Source: Panopea generosa (lineage: Eukaryota; Mollusca; Bivalvia; Adapedonta; Hiatellidae). From it: 64,000 nucleotides of DNA. This document shows, one piece after another, positions 11,901 to 26,900 of this stretch (position 1 is the first letter of the stretch; the number at the start of each line of letters is the position of its first letter). Made by a program: the position numbers and the translations under genes. The stretch is taken from NCBI GenBank assembly GCA_029582155.1, contig CM055896.1:24519184-24583183 (forward strand), read 5' to 3'. A model generated the notes under the pieces. That model worked only from the letters and a program-made list of their open reading frames with translations, ran no database searches and was not told where the DNA came from.

Positions 11901-14900
11901 TGTGTCTGTTGCATGTCAGTTCATGTTCCCAGGATAACAACTTACCTGTACCATGTGTACATGTAGGGGTTTGCTAAAACTGTGCTTGTTGCATATCAGT
12001 TCATGTTACAAAGATAATAACTTACCTGTACCATGCGTAAAGTACATGAAGGGGTTTGCTAAAACTGTGCTTGTTGCATGTGAGTTCATGTTCCCAAGAT
12101 AATAACTTACCTGTATAATGTGCACATTTCATCAAAGGGTTTGCTAAACTGTGCTTGTTGCATGTGAGTTTATGTTCCCAAGATAATAACTTACCTGTAT
12201 AATGTGCACAATTCATCAAAGGGTTTGCTAAACTGTGCTTGTTGCATGTGAGTTCATGTTCCCTAGATAATAACTTACTTGTACCATGTGTACATGTAGG
12301 GGTTTACTAAAACTGTGCTTGTTGCATGTGAGTTCATGTTCTCAAGATAATAACTAACCTGTACCATGTGTACATGTAGGGGTTTGCTAAAACTGTGCTT
12401 GTTGCATGTGAGTTCATGTTCTCAAGATAATAACTAACCTGTACCATGTGTACAATACATGTAGAGGTTTGCTAAAGCTGTGCTTGTTGCAAATGAGTTC
12501 ATGTTCCCTAGATAATAATTTACTTGTGCCATGTGTACAGTACATGTAGGTGTTTGCTAAAACTGTGCTTGTTGCATGTCAGTCCATGTTCCCAAGATAC
12601 TAACTTACCTGTACCATGTGTACATGTAGGGGTTTGCTAAAACTGTGCTTGTTGCATGTCAGTTCAAGTTCAAAAGATAATAACTAACCTGTACCATGTG
12701 TACATGTAGGGGTTTGCTAAAACTGTGCTTGTTGCATGTCAGTTTATGTTCCCAAGATAATAACTAACCTGTACAATGTGTACATGTAGGTGTTTGCTAA
12801 AACTGTGCTTGTTGCATGTGAGTTTATGTTCCTCAGATAATAACTAACCTGTACCATGTGTACATGTAGGTGTTTGCTAAAACTGTGCTTGTTCCATGTG
12901 AGTTTATGTTCCCTAGATAAAAACTTACTTCTACCATGTGTACATGTAAGCGATGCTAAAACTGTGCTTGTAGCATGTGAGTTTATGTTCTCTAGATAAT
13001 AACTTACTTCTACCATATGTACATATAAGCATTTGCTAAAACTGTGCTTGTTGCATGTGAGTTTATGTTCCCTAGATAATAATTTACTTCTACCATGTGT
13101 ACATGTAAGTATTTGCTAAAACTGTGCTTGTTGCATGTCAGTTCATGTTCCCTAGATAATAACTTACCTGTACCATGTGTACATGTAGGGGTTTGCTAAA
13201 ACTGTGCTAATTGCATATCAGTTCATGTTCCCAAGATAATAACTTACCTGTACCATGTGTACATGTAGGCGTTTACTAAAACTGTGCTTGTTGCATGTGC
13301 ATTCATGTTCCCTACTAGGGCCCTAGATAATAACTTACCTTTACCATATGCACAATACATGGGGTTTGCTAAACTGTGCTTGTTAATAATGTGCACAATT
13401 CATCAAGGGGTTTGCTAAATTGTTTGTTACATGTTAGTTCATGTTCCCTAGATAACAACTAACCTGTACCATGTGTACATGTAGGGGTTTGCTAAAACTG
13501 TGCTTGTTGCATGTGAGTTCATGTTCCCAAGATAATAACTAACCTGTACCATGTGTACATTTAGGGGTTTGCTAAAACTGTGCTTGTTGCATGTCAGTTC
13601 ATGTTCCTTAGATAATGACTTACCTGTACCATGTGTACAGTACATGTACGGGTTTGCTCAAACTATGCTTGTTGCATGTCAGTTCATGTTCCCAAGATAA
13701 TAACATACCTGTACCATGTGTACATGTAGGGGTTTGCTAAAACTGTGCTTGTTGCATTTCAGTTCATGTTCCTAAGATAATGACTTACCTGTACCATGTG
13801 TACAATACATGTAGGGGTTTGCTAAACTGTGCTTGTTGCATGTGAGTTCATGTTCCCAAGATAATTACTTACCTGTACCATGTGTACATGTAGGGGTTTG
13901 CTAAACTGTGCTTGTTGCATGTGAGTTCATGTTCCCAAGATAATAACTTACTTGTACCTTGTGTACAGTACATGTAAGGATTTACTAAAACTGTGCTTGT
14001 TGCATGCGAGTTCATGTTCCCAAGATAATAACTTACTTGTACCTTGTGTACAGTACATGTAAGGATTTACTAAAACTGTGCTTGTTGCATGCGAGTTCAT
14101 GTTCCCAAGATAATAACATACCTGTACCATGTGTACATGTAGGGGTTTGCTAAAACTGTGCTTGTTGCATTTCAGTTCATGTTCCTAAGATAATGACTTA
14201 CCTGTACCATGTGTACAATACATGTAGGGGTTTGCTAAACTGTGCTTGTTGCATGTGAGTTCATGTTCCCAAGATAATAACTTACCTGTACCATGTGTAC
14301 ATGTAGGGGTTTGCTAAACTGTGCTTGTTGCATGTGAGTTCATGTTCCCAAGATAATAACTTACTTGTACCTTGTGTACAGTACATGTAAGGATTTACTA
14401 AAACTGTGCTTGTTGCATGCGAGTTCATGTTCCCAAGATAATAACTTACTTGTACCTTGTGTACAGTACATGTAAGGATTTACTAAAACTGTGCTTGTTG
14501 CATGCGAGTTCATGTTCCCAAGATAATACCTAACCTGTACCAAGTGTACATGTAGTGGTTTGCTAAACTGTGCTTGTTGTATGTGAGTTCATCTTCTCAA
14601 GATAATAACTAAACTGTATCATGTATACATGTAGGGGTTTGCTAAACTGTGCTTGTTGTATGTGAGTTCATGTTCTCAAGATAATAACTTACCTGTACCA
14701 TGTATACATGTAGGGGTTTGCTAAACTGTGCTTGTTGCATGTGAGTTGATGTTCTAAAGATAATAACTAACCTGTACCATGTGTACATGTAGGGGTTTGC
14801 TAAAACTGTGCTTGTTGCATGAAAGTTCATGTTCTCAAGATAATACCTAACCTGTACCATGTGTTCATGTAGGCATTTGCTAAAACTGTGCTTGTTGCAT

Positions 14901-17900
14901 GTGAGTTCATTTTTCCAGGATAAAAACTTACCTGTACCATGTGCACAGTACATGTATGGTTTTGCTAAAACTGTGCTTGTTGTATGTGAGTTCATGTTCC
15001 TAAGATAATAACTTACCTGTACCATATGTACAATACATGTAAGGGTTTGCTAAAACTGTGCTTGTTGCATGTGAGTTCATGTTCCCAGGATAATAACTTA
15101 CTTGTACCATGTGTACATGTAAAAGTTTGCTAAAACTGTGCTTGTTGCATGTGAGTTCATGTTCCCTAGATAATAACTTACTTGTACCATGTGTACATGT
15201 AGCAGTTTACTAAAACTGTGCTTGTTGCATGTGAGTTCATGTTCTCAAGATAATAACTAACCTGTACCATGTGTTCATGTAGGCATTTGCTAAAACTGTG
15301 CTTGTTGCATGTGAGTTCATGTTCCCTAGATAATAACTTACTTGTACCATGTGTACATGTAGCAGTTTACTAAAACTGTGCTTGTTGCATGAAAGTTCAT
15401 GTTCTCAAGATAATACCTAACCTGTACCATGTGTTCATGTAGGCATTTGCTAAAACTGTGCTTGTTGCATGTGAGTTCATTTTTCCAGGATAAAAACTTA
15501 CCTGTACCATGTGTACAGTACATGTATGGTTTTGCTAAAACTGTGCTTGTTGTATGTGAGTTCATGTTCCTAAGATAATAACTTACCTGTACCATATGTA
15601 CAATACATGTAAGGGTTTGCTAAAACTGTGCTTGTTGCATGTGAGTTCATGTTCCCAGGATAATAACTTACTTGTACCATGTGTACATGTAAAAGTTTGC
15701 TAAAACTGTGCTTGTTGCATGTGAGTTCATGTTCCCTAGATAATAACTTACTTGTACCATGTGTACATGTAGCAGTTTACTAAAACTGTGCTTGTTGCAT
15801 GTGAGTTCATGTTCTCAAGATAATAACTAACCTGTACCATGTATACATGTAGGGGTTTGCTAAAACTGTGCTTGTTGCGTGTCAGTTCATGTTCCCAAGA
15901 TAAAAAGTAACCTGTACCATGTGTACATGTAGAGGTTTGCTAAAACTGTGCTTGTTGCGTGTCAGTTCATCTTCCCAAGATAACAACTTACCTGTACCAT
16001 GTGTACATGTCGGGGTTTGTTAAAACTGTGCTTGTTGCATGTCAATTCAAGTTCCCAAGATAATAACTAACCTGTACCATGTATACATGTAGGGGTTTGC
16101 TAAAACTGTGCTTGTTGCGTGTCAGTTCATGTTCCCAAGATAAAAAGTAACCTGTACCATGTGTACATGTAGAAGTTTGCTAAAACTGTGTTTGTTGCAT
16201 GTGAGTTTATGTTCCTAAGATAATAACTTACCTGTACCATGTGTACATGTAGGTGTTTGCTAAAACTATGCTCATTGCATGTGAGTTGATATTCTCAAGA
16301 TAATAACTAACGTGTACCATGTGTACATGTAAGCGTTTGCTAAAACTGTGCTTGTTGCATGTCAGTTCATGTTCCCTAGATAATAACTTACCTGTACCAT
16401 GTGTACATGTAGGGTTTTGCTAAAACTGTGCTTGTTGCATGTGCGTTCATGTTCACTACTAGGGCCCTAGATAATAACTTACCTTTACCATATGCACAAT
16501 ACATGGGGTTTGCTAAACTGTGCTTGTTTATAATGTGCACAATTCATCAAGGAGTTTGCTAAAACTGTGCTTGTTGCATGTGAGTTCATGTCCCTAAGAT
16601 TATAAATTACCTGTACCATGTGTACATGTAGGGGTTTGCTAAACAGTGCTTGTTGCATGTGAGTTTATGTTCCCTAGATAATAACTTACCTGTACCATAT
16701 GTACAATACATGTAGGGGTTTGCTAAACTGTGCTTGTTGCATGAGAGTTGATGTTCCCAAGATAATAACTTATCTGTACCATGTGTACATGTAGGGGTTT
16801 GCTAAAACTGTGCTTGTTGCATGTGAGTTCATGTCCCTAAGATAATAACTTACCTGTACCATGTTTACAATACATGTAGGGGTTTGCTAAACTGTGCTTG
16901 TTGCATGAGAGTTGATGTTCTCAAGATAATAACTTACCTGTACTATGTGTACATGTAGGGGTTTGCTAAAACTGTGCTTGTTGCATGAGAGTTGATGTTC
17001 CCAAGATAATAACTAACCTGTACCATGTGTACATGTAGGGTTTTGCTAAAACTGTGCTTGTTGCATGAGAGTTCATGTCCCTAAGATAATAACTTACCTG
17101 TACCATGTGTACAATACATGTAGGGGTTTGCTAAACTGTGCTTGTTGCATGAGAGTTGATGTTCTCAAGATAATAACGAACCAGTACCATGTGTACATGT
17201 AGGGGTTTGCTTAAACTGTGCTTGTTGCATGAGAGTTCATGTTCTCAAGATAATAACTAACCTGTACCATGTGTACATGTAGGGCTTTGCTAAAACTGTG
17301 CTTGTTTTATGAGAGTTGATGTTCCCAAGATAATAACTTACCTGTACCATGTGTACATGTAGAGGTTTGCTAAACTGTGCTTGTTGCATGAGAGTTGATG
17401 TTCCCAAGATAATAACTTGCCTGTACCATGTGTACATGTAGGGGTTTGCTAAAACTGTGCTTGTTGCATGAGAGCTCATGTTCTCAAGATAATACCTAAC
17501 CTGTACCATGTGTACATGTATGCCTTTGCTAAAACTGTGCGTGTTGCATGTGAGTTCATTTTCCCAGGATAATAACTTACCTGTACCATGTGTTCATTGT
17601 AGGCATTTGCTAAAACTGTGCTTGTTGCATGAGAGGTCATGTTCTCAAGATAATACCTAACTTGTACCATGTGTACATGTAGGCATTTGCTAAAACTGTG
17701 CTTGTTGCATTAGCGTTCATGTTCCCTACTAGGGCCTTAGATAATAACTTACCTGTACCATATGCACAATACATCAAGGGGTTTGCTAAACTGTGCTTGT
17801 TGCATGTCAGTTCATGTTCCCAAGATAATAACTTACCTGTATAATGTGCACAATACATCAAGGGGTTTGCTAAACTGTGCTTGTTGCATGTGAGTTCATG

Positions 17901-20900
17901 TTCCCTAGATAATAACTTACCTGTATAATGTGCACAATTCATCAAGGGGTTTGCTAAACTGTGCTTGTTGCATGCGAGTTCATGTTCCCTAGATAATAAC
18001 TTACCTGTATAATGTGCACAATAAATGAAGGGGGTTGCTAAACTGTGCTTGTTGCATGTGAGTTCATGTCCCCTAGATAATAACTTACCTGTATAATGTG
18101 CACAATTCATCAAGGGGTATGCTAAACTGTGCTTGTTGCATGTGAGTTCATGTTCCCTAGATAATAACTTAAAGGAGTTTAGTGAAGGAGATTCTTCACA
18201 AATATAAATATTTACTCTTACCCTTGTAGTGACAATGCCTTCACTGCCACTTTGTCACCATTTTTGTCAGCTTCCTTCTTATCAGCTGTGTTTTCCTCTT
18301 CTTCCTCCAGTTCCACCTTCTCAAACAGGTTACCAGCACCTTCCCTCTTTACAAATTCTGGCTGACTTGTAGATTCTATAAGACAATACATTGCTTTATA
18401 ATATTAAATAAAACATGAGTAAATGTGCCACAAACTATGTGTCAATTAAGAACAAGAGGCCCAAGATGGGCCTAAGTATGGACTAAGCTTATGAAGAACT
18501 TATAGTTATAGATGAGATAAATGAGAATTAAATGTTTTCTCATAGCATTTCCATATAAAGTGAGTCACCCTACTGGGCTCCAATGGACCCTTGCCCCTAA
18601 TTTCAAGCAGACTCCAACATACTAGCATTTGAAGAAAAAAAATACGGCAGTATCAGAATGAATGAATAGGGTTTTACGGCGTACCAACACACTATAGGTT
18701 ATTCGCCGCCAACAGGAAGGAAGATTCCAGGTTCACTCTACATGTACAAAAACAACAAATTAACATACAGATTAAAAAAAATACATCAACAAATGAATAT
18801 GCAGAATGAACCTAGAACCTTGATACCTGCAGAACTGCAGAGTTTCAGCAAATTCTATCGGATTACTCAATTTGTTGCTTCTTACGACATGCATAAGCCA
18901 CTGTGATCCTATTCTTGCCATCACTCATGGCTCTCTGGAACCACACAGGGGTTGATAATTTAACCACAATAGTGAACATGACAAAAAATGATAAAATGAA
19001 CATGACACCCATTCGAAGGATTCCTACCCCTCTGCAGAGATTGACAGTGATTCTATTCTTAGCCGGAACCACACGGGCTGGCAGTATCAGAAAATTCCAA
19101 TCTTATGTATAGGTAGACATTTACTTTGAAATGGGGGTGGGAGTTGGGGGGATGGGGGGGGGGGGGGGGGGGGAGGGTAGGACATGGTTTAAACCTATAC
19201 ATGTTAATTTATCGAACAGAAACAACAGCGAAAAAAAAGTATAAACTCTTAAACAAAATTTTTGACTTTCAACATTTTATCCCTTTTTGGGTCCCTGCTG
19301 GCCCTTTATGGATATTAAATGCCCTTTAAAGGTCTCGGGCTCAGCTGTTTAATAATGGCTTAACAATACTCCAGACCTCAAGATGATTAAAATATTTCCT
19401 AAAATAACTGATAAAAATAGAATTTACTGTTTTTCATTAGTAATTGTATGTAAAAATCAGTCCCCTTTAATGGATCCCAATAGATCCTAGCCCCTTCATT
19501 TGAACAAACATGAAACCTCTACTCATAGGAATCATTTATACGAAATATAAACAAATTTGGCTGAACAGATTGAGATGTTATATGGTGTTTAGCGTCGCTT
19601 TCAACAATTTTTCAGTCATATCGCGATGGTGTCTACTTGAGACAGTATACCGAGCACTGTCACACTGGAGTATAATGCCATAGACACATGGTATAATACC
19701 CCACCCAGTCACATTATAATGACACCGGGCGGACCAGACCTAGAACTTTCCTCTTAATGCTGAGTGTCAAGCGAGGAAGCTTCTAGTACCATTTTTTAAG
19801 TCTATGGTATGACCCGGTCGGGGATCAAACCCACAATCTTCCGCATGCGAGGCGGCCACTCTACCACCAGACCATGCTGTGGTCTAGTTCTTGAGAAGAT
19901 CTCTTTTTGGGCCCCTGCTAAATGTTCCAAACCTGAAGATAATTGAATAATACCATAAATCTCTGCTTATAAAACGCACTCAAGTATAATCCGAAGGTGA
20001 TTTTGAAGCCGAAACTGGTCGAAAAAAGCTAGTACACGTCTATTATTCGCAGGCATGAATCAGATGAATCAGTTGTTTACTACATCCGCCATTTTGAAAT
20101 CTGGACCAAAGTGAAAGATGAATTTTAATTGGCTAATTATGGAGTAACGAAATCTAGACTGGTGTATGCACAACTTTGTAAAAACGTACGTAAAATGTTT
20201 TGATGTGATGTATAGCGTGTTATAAGAAACAATAAAATTTGTGAGTATAAAATGGTGTTACCATTTATATATGTGTATTTTGGTAAGACAAAAGGGAAGT
20301 CTCATCATAGTAGTCCGTTTCTGATGTTGGTTTTTCCAAGTCGGCTGGGGGATCCTGCGTTATCAACCCCTTCTCACCCACCAGGTTCTGAACAACTACT
20401 CAAATGTGTCACTATTGCCACATGTCAAACGGTATTCGTCAATTAGTTTCAATTAACAGAGTGATGTTCTGACAGCAGTAAAGGACGCGGAAAGTACAAG
20501 TGGGCGGAGTCCTGCAAAATTTTCTTGTCCCAAATTTTTAAACTAGTTTTGTGTTATTCTTAATCAATAAACTGATAATAATTATTCATAATTGTAAAAA
20601 AAAATGAAATTGTAGTAATATCAATATTTTCATATATATTTCTTTATTACATTAAACCCCATACAATTATCCCGTAAAAATAGTGAGTTAAACAGATGTT
20701 GAATTATACTTCTACCAGTCTAGTTAATAAATTGATGACTTCCGGTTTAGCGAAAAGTTTTGTTGTTTTCCCATTTGGAAGTTACATGATACACAATAAT
20801 ACATCAAAGGGTTTGTAAACTGTGTTTATTTAATAGAAATAATAAAATATAAAGCATGTAAGACATGTTTAAAACTTTGTGTGCTTTTTGCACTACGTTC

Positions 20901-23900
20901 AAAATTATTTTTTCTATACCTTAGTATAATATGCACCCCTGTTTCAGACCTTAAAAAAATGGGGAAAAAATGCGTTTTATAATTGGAAATTTATGGTACA
21001 TAAAATATGGGAGAAAAACAGAATTATCTGTTTTCACATAGTATTCCTATGTAAAATTAAAGTCCCCTTAAAGGACCCGGGTATACCTTAAACCCTTTAT
21101 TTGAACAACTTTGAAACCGACATTTACACTTAATATCAACACATTCAGCTCATCAGTTTTAGAGAAGATTTTTTAATTTCTCAATTTTATCTTTTTTTGG
21201 GCCCCTGCTGGTCCCTTATTTATATCAAATCCTCTTTAAAGGACCCTGTCTCCACTGTTATGTTTAAGCAATGCTCCAGACATGAAGATAGTTGAAATAA
21301 TACCTAAAATAGATCAGAAACGCGATTTTTCCGTTTTGCCATAGTATTCCTATGTAAAAATTAAAGTCCCCTTACTGAGCCCCAATTGATCCTAGCCCCT
21401 TTATTCGAATCAACTTGAAACTCCTAGTCAAAGAGATCATTTATACTAAATATGAACCAATTTGATCGAATAGTTCTTGAGAAGAAGTTTTTAAATGTAA
21501 ATTTCCATATGTTAAACTGACATGTCCCCTGGGTGGAGCCAATTTTGACCCTAGGGTCATGGCTTGAACAAACTTGATAGCAACTCATTAGATGATACTA
21601 CAAGCAAAATATTAAAGCTCAAGGCCATTCAGAGAAGATTTTTGAAATTTTGAAAAAAAATACTGATAAGCCCCTGGGCAGAGCCAAATTTAACCCCGGG
21701 GTCATCATTTCAACAAACTTGAGAGAGCTTTGAATAAGAAAGCTTCACACAAAATTTGATGAAAATCTGTAAAGTGGTTTCAGAGAAGAAGTTGTTTGAA
21801 GCAAAAGTTAACGACGGACGATGGATGACAGGCGAAGGTAGATCACACTAGCTAAAAAAGAATCCATGAAGAATTCAAGTAAAAATACCCAGAAGTTTGT
21901 GTGAAGCTACTGTATGTTGCTGAGAGATGAAACAAAATAGCTTAATTTTGTTTATGCCTTTCTGGCCTACGATTACTGGAGCTTTTTTATTTTTTATGTG
22001 GAATTTTAATAGGTTTCAATGCCATTTATAACACATTACAGGTTATAAATGGCATCTAGTTTTATTGTGTAAAGGAAGACCTAAGATCACTCTAGATGAA
22101 TTTGAGGAGAACCACCATTTATTTGCAAGTAACTAGAAAATTGTCACATATTAAGTCTTTAGAGCGAGCTGGGCTCAAGCTCATGACCTCAGCAGTGACA
22201 GGTAAAAGAATACTCCTGTCGTAGCAAAAGCCAATTTACCATTTTCTCTATTTCAAAGTTCCATATCAGAAAAATCTTACTATAGTATAGCATCTAATCC
22301 TTTATTTCTAAATATCTGACATTGACCTGTGTCTTTAATTGGTAATGATTAAATTTAAACCGGATTCCTAAACTTATAATGATGATTCATGTTATTCAAG
22401 ATATCACCATCACCTTGCTGACATATAGGTCTCTTGACCTAAGTACACTGATACACAAAGGGCAGTAAATAAACTGCACACCATCATGTGTGAACTCAAC
22501 CATATACTTTCTACAATGTTTTCCATTTAAAACCCAGGATAAAGCCCCCCACTAAAATAAGTCTCAACATCAGTGGTAGTGGTACATGTATCACCAACTG
22601 ATAATGCCATTATCACATGTAACACACTTAAAGATAAAGAAGTACATACAAGAACACTTTAGACCTTTTTATGCATGCATTTAAAAAGAGAGGTAGAAGC
22701 CATAAATACAAACAGGATCTGACATTAATCATGCAACAATATTTATATACATAACAAAAGTCTGGCTCAAAATAAATTTCTGACAAATGCATCCTATACA
22801 TATAGATAGTCTGCTGTTTTATTGCTGTCACACAATTACTAAACCCCTTTAATGAGCTGCTGCTATATTTATAAATTTTCCTCGTAACATACCAAACTGT
22901 TTAGGTGCATCAGGTTTCGGAAGTAAGACTGGTTTTGGAAACAACAATGGTTTCTCTGGTACTAAAGGCTTTCTGGTTGGAAGAGGAAGTTTCTCTGATT
23001 GACTGCTCAATTTTGTTGGCGATTCCTCTTTTACCTCGAGCACTATCTCTATATTGTCAGTATTTTCAGTCCCTTTGATGTCTTTGGCTGACTGTTCTTG
23101 TTCGGTGCTCTGATTGGATGAAAGTTCTTTGTCCATTTCAGGAGACAAAGGTGCTTTAATGTCGTTTATGGGAGATGCTCTTGAAGATGACTTTGCAGAA
23201 TTCTGATTGGTTGATGCTGATAAAGTAAGAGTTTGATTGGTGCCTGTGTTTTCTGAAGACACCATTAATGTTAAAATACAACATGGGACTGGCAGAAGTA
23301 GCATATAAAATATACATGCAGGGAAAACAAAATAACAAAATAAAGATTGAAACTAAACTAAACTTTAAATAAAATATATACATGTGCCGGAAGTAATATT
23401 TGTCTTAAACTAAAGTGTTTTCTAGTAAAGATCATACCAGTATTGTGGTTAAAGGGACACACAGCAATGTTGAAATCAATCTTAATATTTAATATTTTAA
23501 AAATTATTGTAAATTGTGGTGTGCAGCTTGTTTTGAAAATATGAATAAAACATCTTTAAAAATACAGAATGATATATTGATAATTGATACAAATGAAGAA
23601 AAATTTTCATCATAGATTTATACAAATAAGAGAATTACCGTATAACAATTTACCACAATTATTCTTTTAGCAACAAAATTAAAGGTCTACAATCTGCATA
23701 TATATTGGAGTATGGTTTGAGATACGAATAGAAAATTTTGTCTTGAGCATTAACTGTTTTGGTAGGAACGGAGTTTTCCAAACAAAAAACCTGACTGATT
23801 CTTTTTCTTGCATACATAAAACATTAAATAATCATTTTAACTTAATTCATCATTATATTATATTTTTACCATGATCCTTTTTACTATGTTAGATTATATA

Positions 23901-26900
23901 ATATAATTTCTGTCTTAAACTTTTTTATGTCACATCAAAGTTCCAGTGTCACAGTGCAACAATTTTATCTTGGCCCACGTTGAAATAGAAATATATTTTA
24001 TCCATGGTAAAAATGCGAGTATCTTTATACAGTATGCAAAAGTATTAAAGTTTCATACTTATATTCATGTAGATAAATTTCAGAAATTTTAAGTGAAAAA
24101 TTATATAAAAATGCTGTGTATCCGTTTAAGATGGTAACTGGCAGTACAAAATGAGACGCAAGCAACAAGTTGTCTAGTAAATTACAATCATCACAGAATA
24201 ATTATTTGTCAATTTTCATAAACAAAATCATTGTACATCTTTATCTGTAAACTTTTGTAGCAAATACAATGCATATTATGGTAAATACTTGTAATGTATT
24301 TGGTATTATTATTAAAACTACCTCACAAAGTTCAATATTTAGACAGTTGCTGACTAAAAATTATACCTTTAGCTATATTTTCATCAACAGTTCGTATTGT
24401 GATTGTCCCTTTTCTAATTGGAGTCTTTGGAATGGTGATTGTAGACCCCACAGCAGATGGTGTTGGGCTTTTATCTGTCGATGCAGGGGAACCAATACTG
24501 TCACCTGCAACATTTGTTTGTGTAAACTTTATTAAAAAGGTAGGCAGTGTTTACATTCCATTATCATCTACAGTCAATTAAATGTAATGATTGAGAACCA
24601 AACCATGTAGACTCAGGTCAGACTACGTTACTCATAGGTACAATATAGTCTTGTTGTTTGTAAATTGTATCAATGGTAATTTGGTCATGTTAAGCAACAG
24701 GAAAGTCATAATATGCCAGTAGATCTATATCATTATTTTATATAAATGTAAAGAGGGTAAAAATGTGTATGTGTAAAGTTCAGGTTGATATCTTTTCCTA
24801 CTTGAGGCCTATGTAATCCACGGACATAAAGGAGAAACACATAATTTGGAAGAAAGTATTATTGAAATGTTCTGCGAAAAATGACAACACTTTTTAGTGA
24901 AAGTAGAGCACTATACTCACAAGATTATAAAAGAAACATATATTTTTTGGTACAAGTTCACATGTTTGACTACCGGTATATGCAATACGAAATTGATTTG
25001 TCAAACAGGTGTTCTTTACATGCAATGCGTAAAATTGCTTTCAATTAATTTCAATAATTTTAAGTCTAACAACTGTATTTGCATTCATGCCTAATTACCA
25101 AGAAATTCATTCTCAAGTTCTTTAACAGAATATTTCAATAGTTCCATTTTATAGTAACTGTTTTTATTGACATATGGACATGTTATATGGACATGTTATA
25201 TGCTTGGTTATGTAATAAACTAAACTCTTTTGTGAATTGCTCTCCAGTCCATTTCATTGGTAAAACCAGTATTGTTAATAACAAGTCATTGGGTCAAGAC
25301 TAAAATCCAACCGGCAACCTCTGGCATCAATGGTAAACACCCTTTCCATTTCATCTGCTTTATCTAATTCTATTTTTAATATAAGACACAGTAGCTTCCG
25401 TTTTAGGACACCTGTTGACAGCACTTCATCCTTTCCAAATAACGATACTTTGAATTATCATGCCTATAAAAAGTTAGATTAATACCAAGAAGTCAAAGTC
25501 AATGCAACATCTCTAAATTTGATTTATTACTAGCTTAGGTGACTTCTGCTAATGCAAACCCCTTTAAAGTCAATTGGAGTAATGCTAGCTGTGGTGACTT
25601 CTACCAATGAAAACCTCTTGAAAGTCACTTGATTTATTGCTAGCTGTAGTGACTTCTCCCAATGTAAACCCTTTAAAGTCACAAGATTTATTGCTAGCTG
25701 TGGTGACTTCTCCCAATGTAAACCCTTTAAAGCCACATGATTTATTGCTAGCTATGGTGACTTCTCCCAATGGAAACCTCTTGAAAGTCACATGATTTAT
25801 TGCTAGCTGTGGTGACATCTCCCAATGTAAACCCTTTAAAGTCACTTGAATTAATGCTAGCTGTGGTGACTTCTACCAATGAAAACCTCTTGAAAGTCAC
25901 TTGATTTATTGCTAGCTGTAGTGACTTCTGCCAATGTAAACTCTTTAAAGTGACATGATTTATTGCTAGCTATGGTGACTTCTCCCAATGGAAACCTCTT
26001 GAAAGTCACTTGATGTATTGCTAGCTATGGTGACTTCTCCCAATGTTAACCCATTAAAACCACTTAATTTATTGCTAGCTATGATGACTTCTCCCAATGA
26101 AAACCTCTTGAAAGTCACTTGATGTATTGCTAGCTATGGTGACTTCTCCCAATGTTAACCCATTAAAACCACTTAATTTATTGCTAGCTATGATGACTTC
26201 TCCCAATGAAAACCCTTTAAAGCCACATGATTTATTGCTAGCTATGGTGACTTCTCCCAATGGAAACCCCTTGAAAGTCACTTGATTTATTGCTAGCTGT
26301 GGTGACATCTCCAAATGTAAACCCTTTAAAGTCACTTGATTTATTGCTAGCTATGGTGACATCTCCCAATGTAAACCCTTTAAAGCCACTTGTTTTATTG
26401 CTAGCTATGGTGACTTCTCCCAATGTAAACCCTTTAAAGCCACTTGATTTATTGCAAGCTGTGGTGACATCTCCCAATGTAAACCCTTTAAAGCCACTTG
26501 ATTTATTGCTAGCTATGGTGACTTCTCCCAATGGAAACCTCTTGAAAGTCACTTGATTTATTGCAAGCTGTGGTGACTTCTCCCAATGTAAACTCTTTAA
26601 AGTCACTTGATTTATTGCTAGCTATGGTGACTTCTCCCAATGTAAACCCGTTAAAGCCACTTGATTTATTGCTAGCTATAGTGACTTCTCCCAATGGAAA
26701 CCTCTTGAAAGTCACTCATTGTATTGCAAGCTGTAGTGACTTCTCCCAATGTAAACTCTTTAAAGTCACTTGATTTATTGCTTGCTATGGTGACTTCTCC
26801 CAATGTAAACCCTTTAAAGCCACTTGATTAATTGCTAGCTATGGTGACTTCTCCCAATGTAAATACTTTAAAGCCACTTGAATTATTGCTAGCTGTGGTG

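Larger units (their letters stand above)
18453..21858 (+). mobile_element. hairpin-ended element, family A, broken by nested insertions
   Basis: It begins CAAGAGGCCCAAGATGGGCC (hairpin AGGCCC/GGGCCT) and ends CACTAGCTAAAA after a GACGGACGATGG tract. Other family A copies start the same way at 31123, 59617, 60291 and 63703. The interior has repeated AAAGTCCCCTTA...CCTAGCCCC modules at about 18545, 19460, 21060 and 21365. Later insertions inside it are at 18655-18890, 19575-19890 and 19953-20996. No coding capacity is seen. The ends are consistent with a non-autonomous Helitron-related element (inference). Confidence 0.55.

Noticed and set aside
9533-18113. Minus-strand frames of up to 158 codons with VQVSYYLGNMNSHATSTV-type repeats
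   Set aside because: They come from the 80-bp satellite, change frame between monomers, and lie in an intron.
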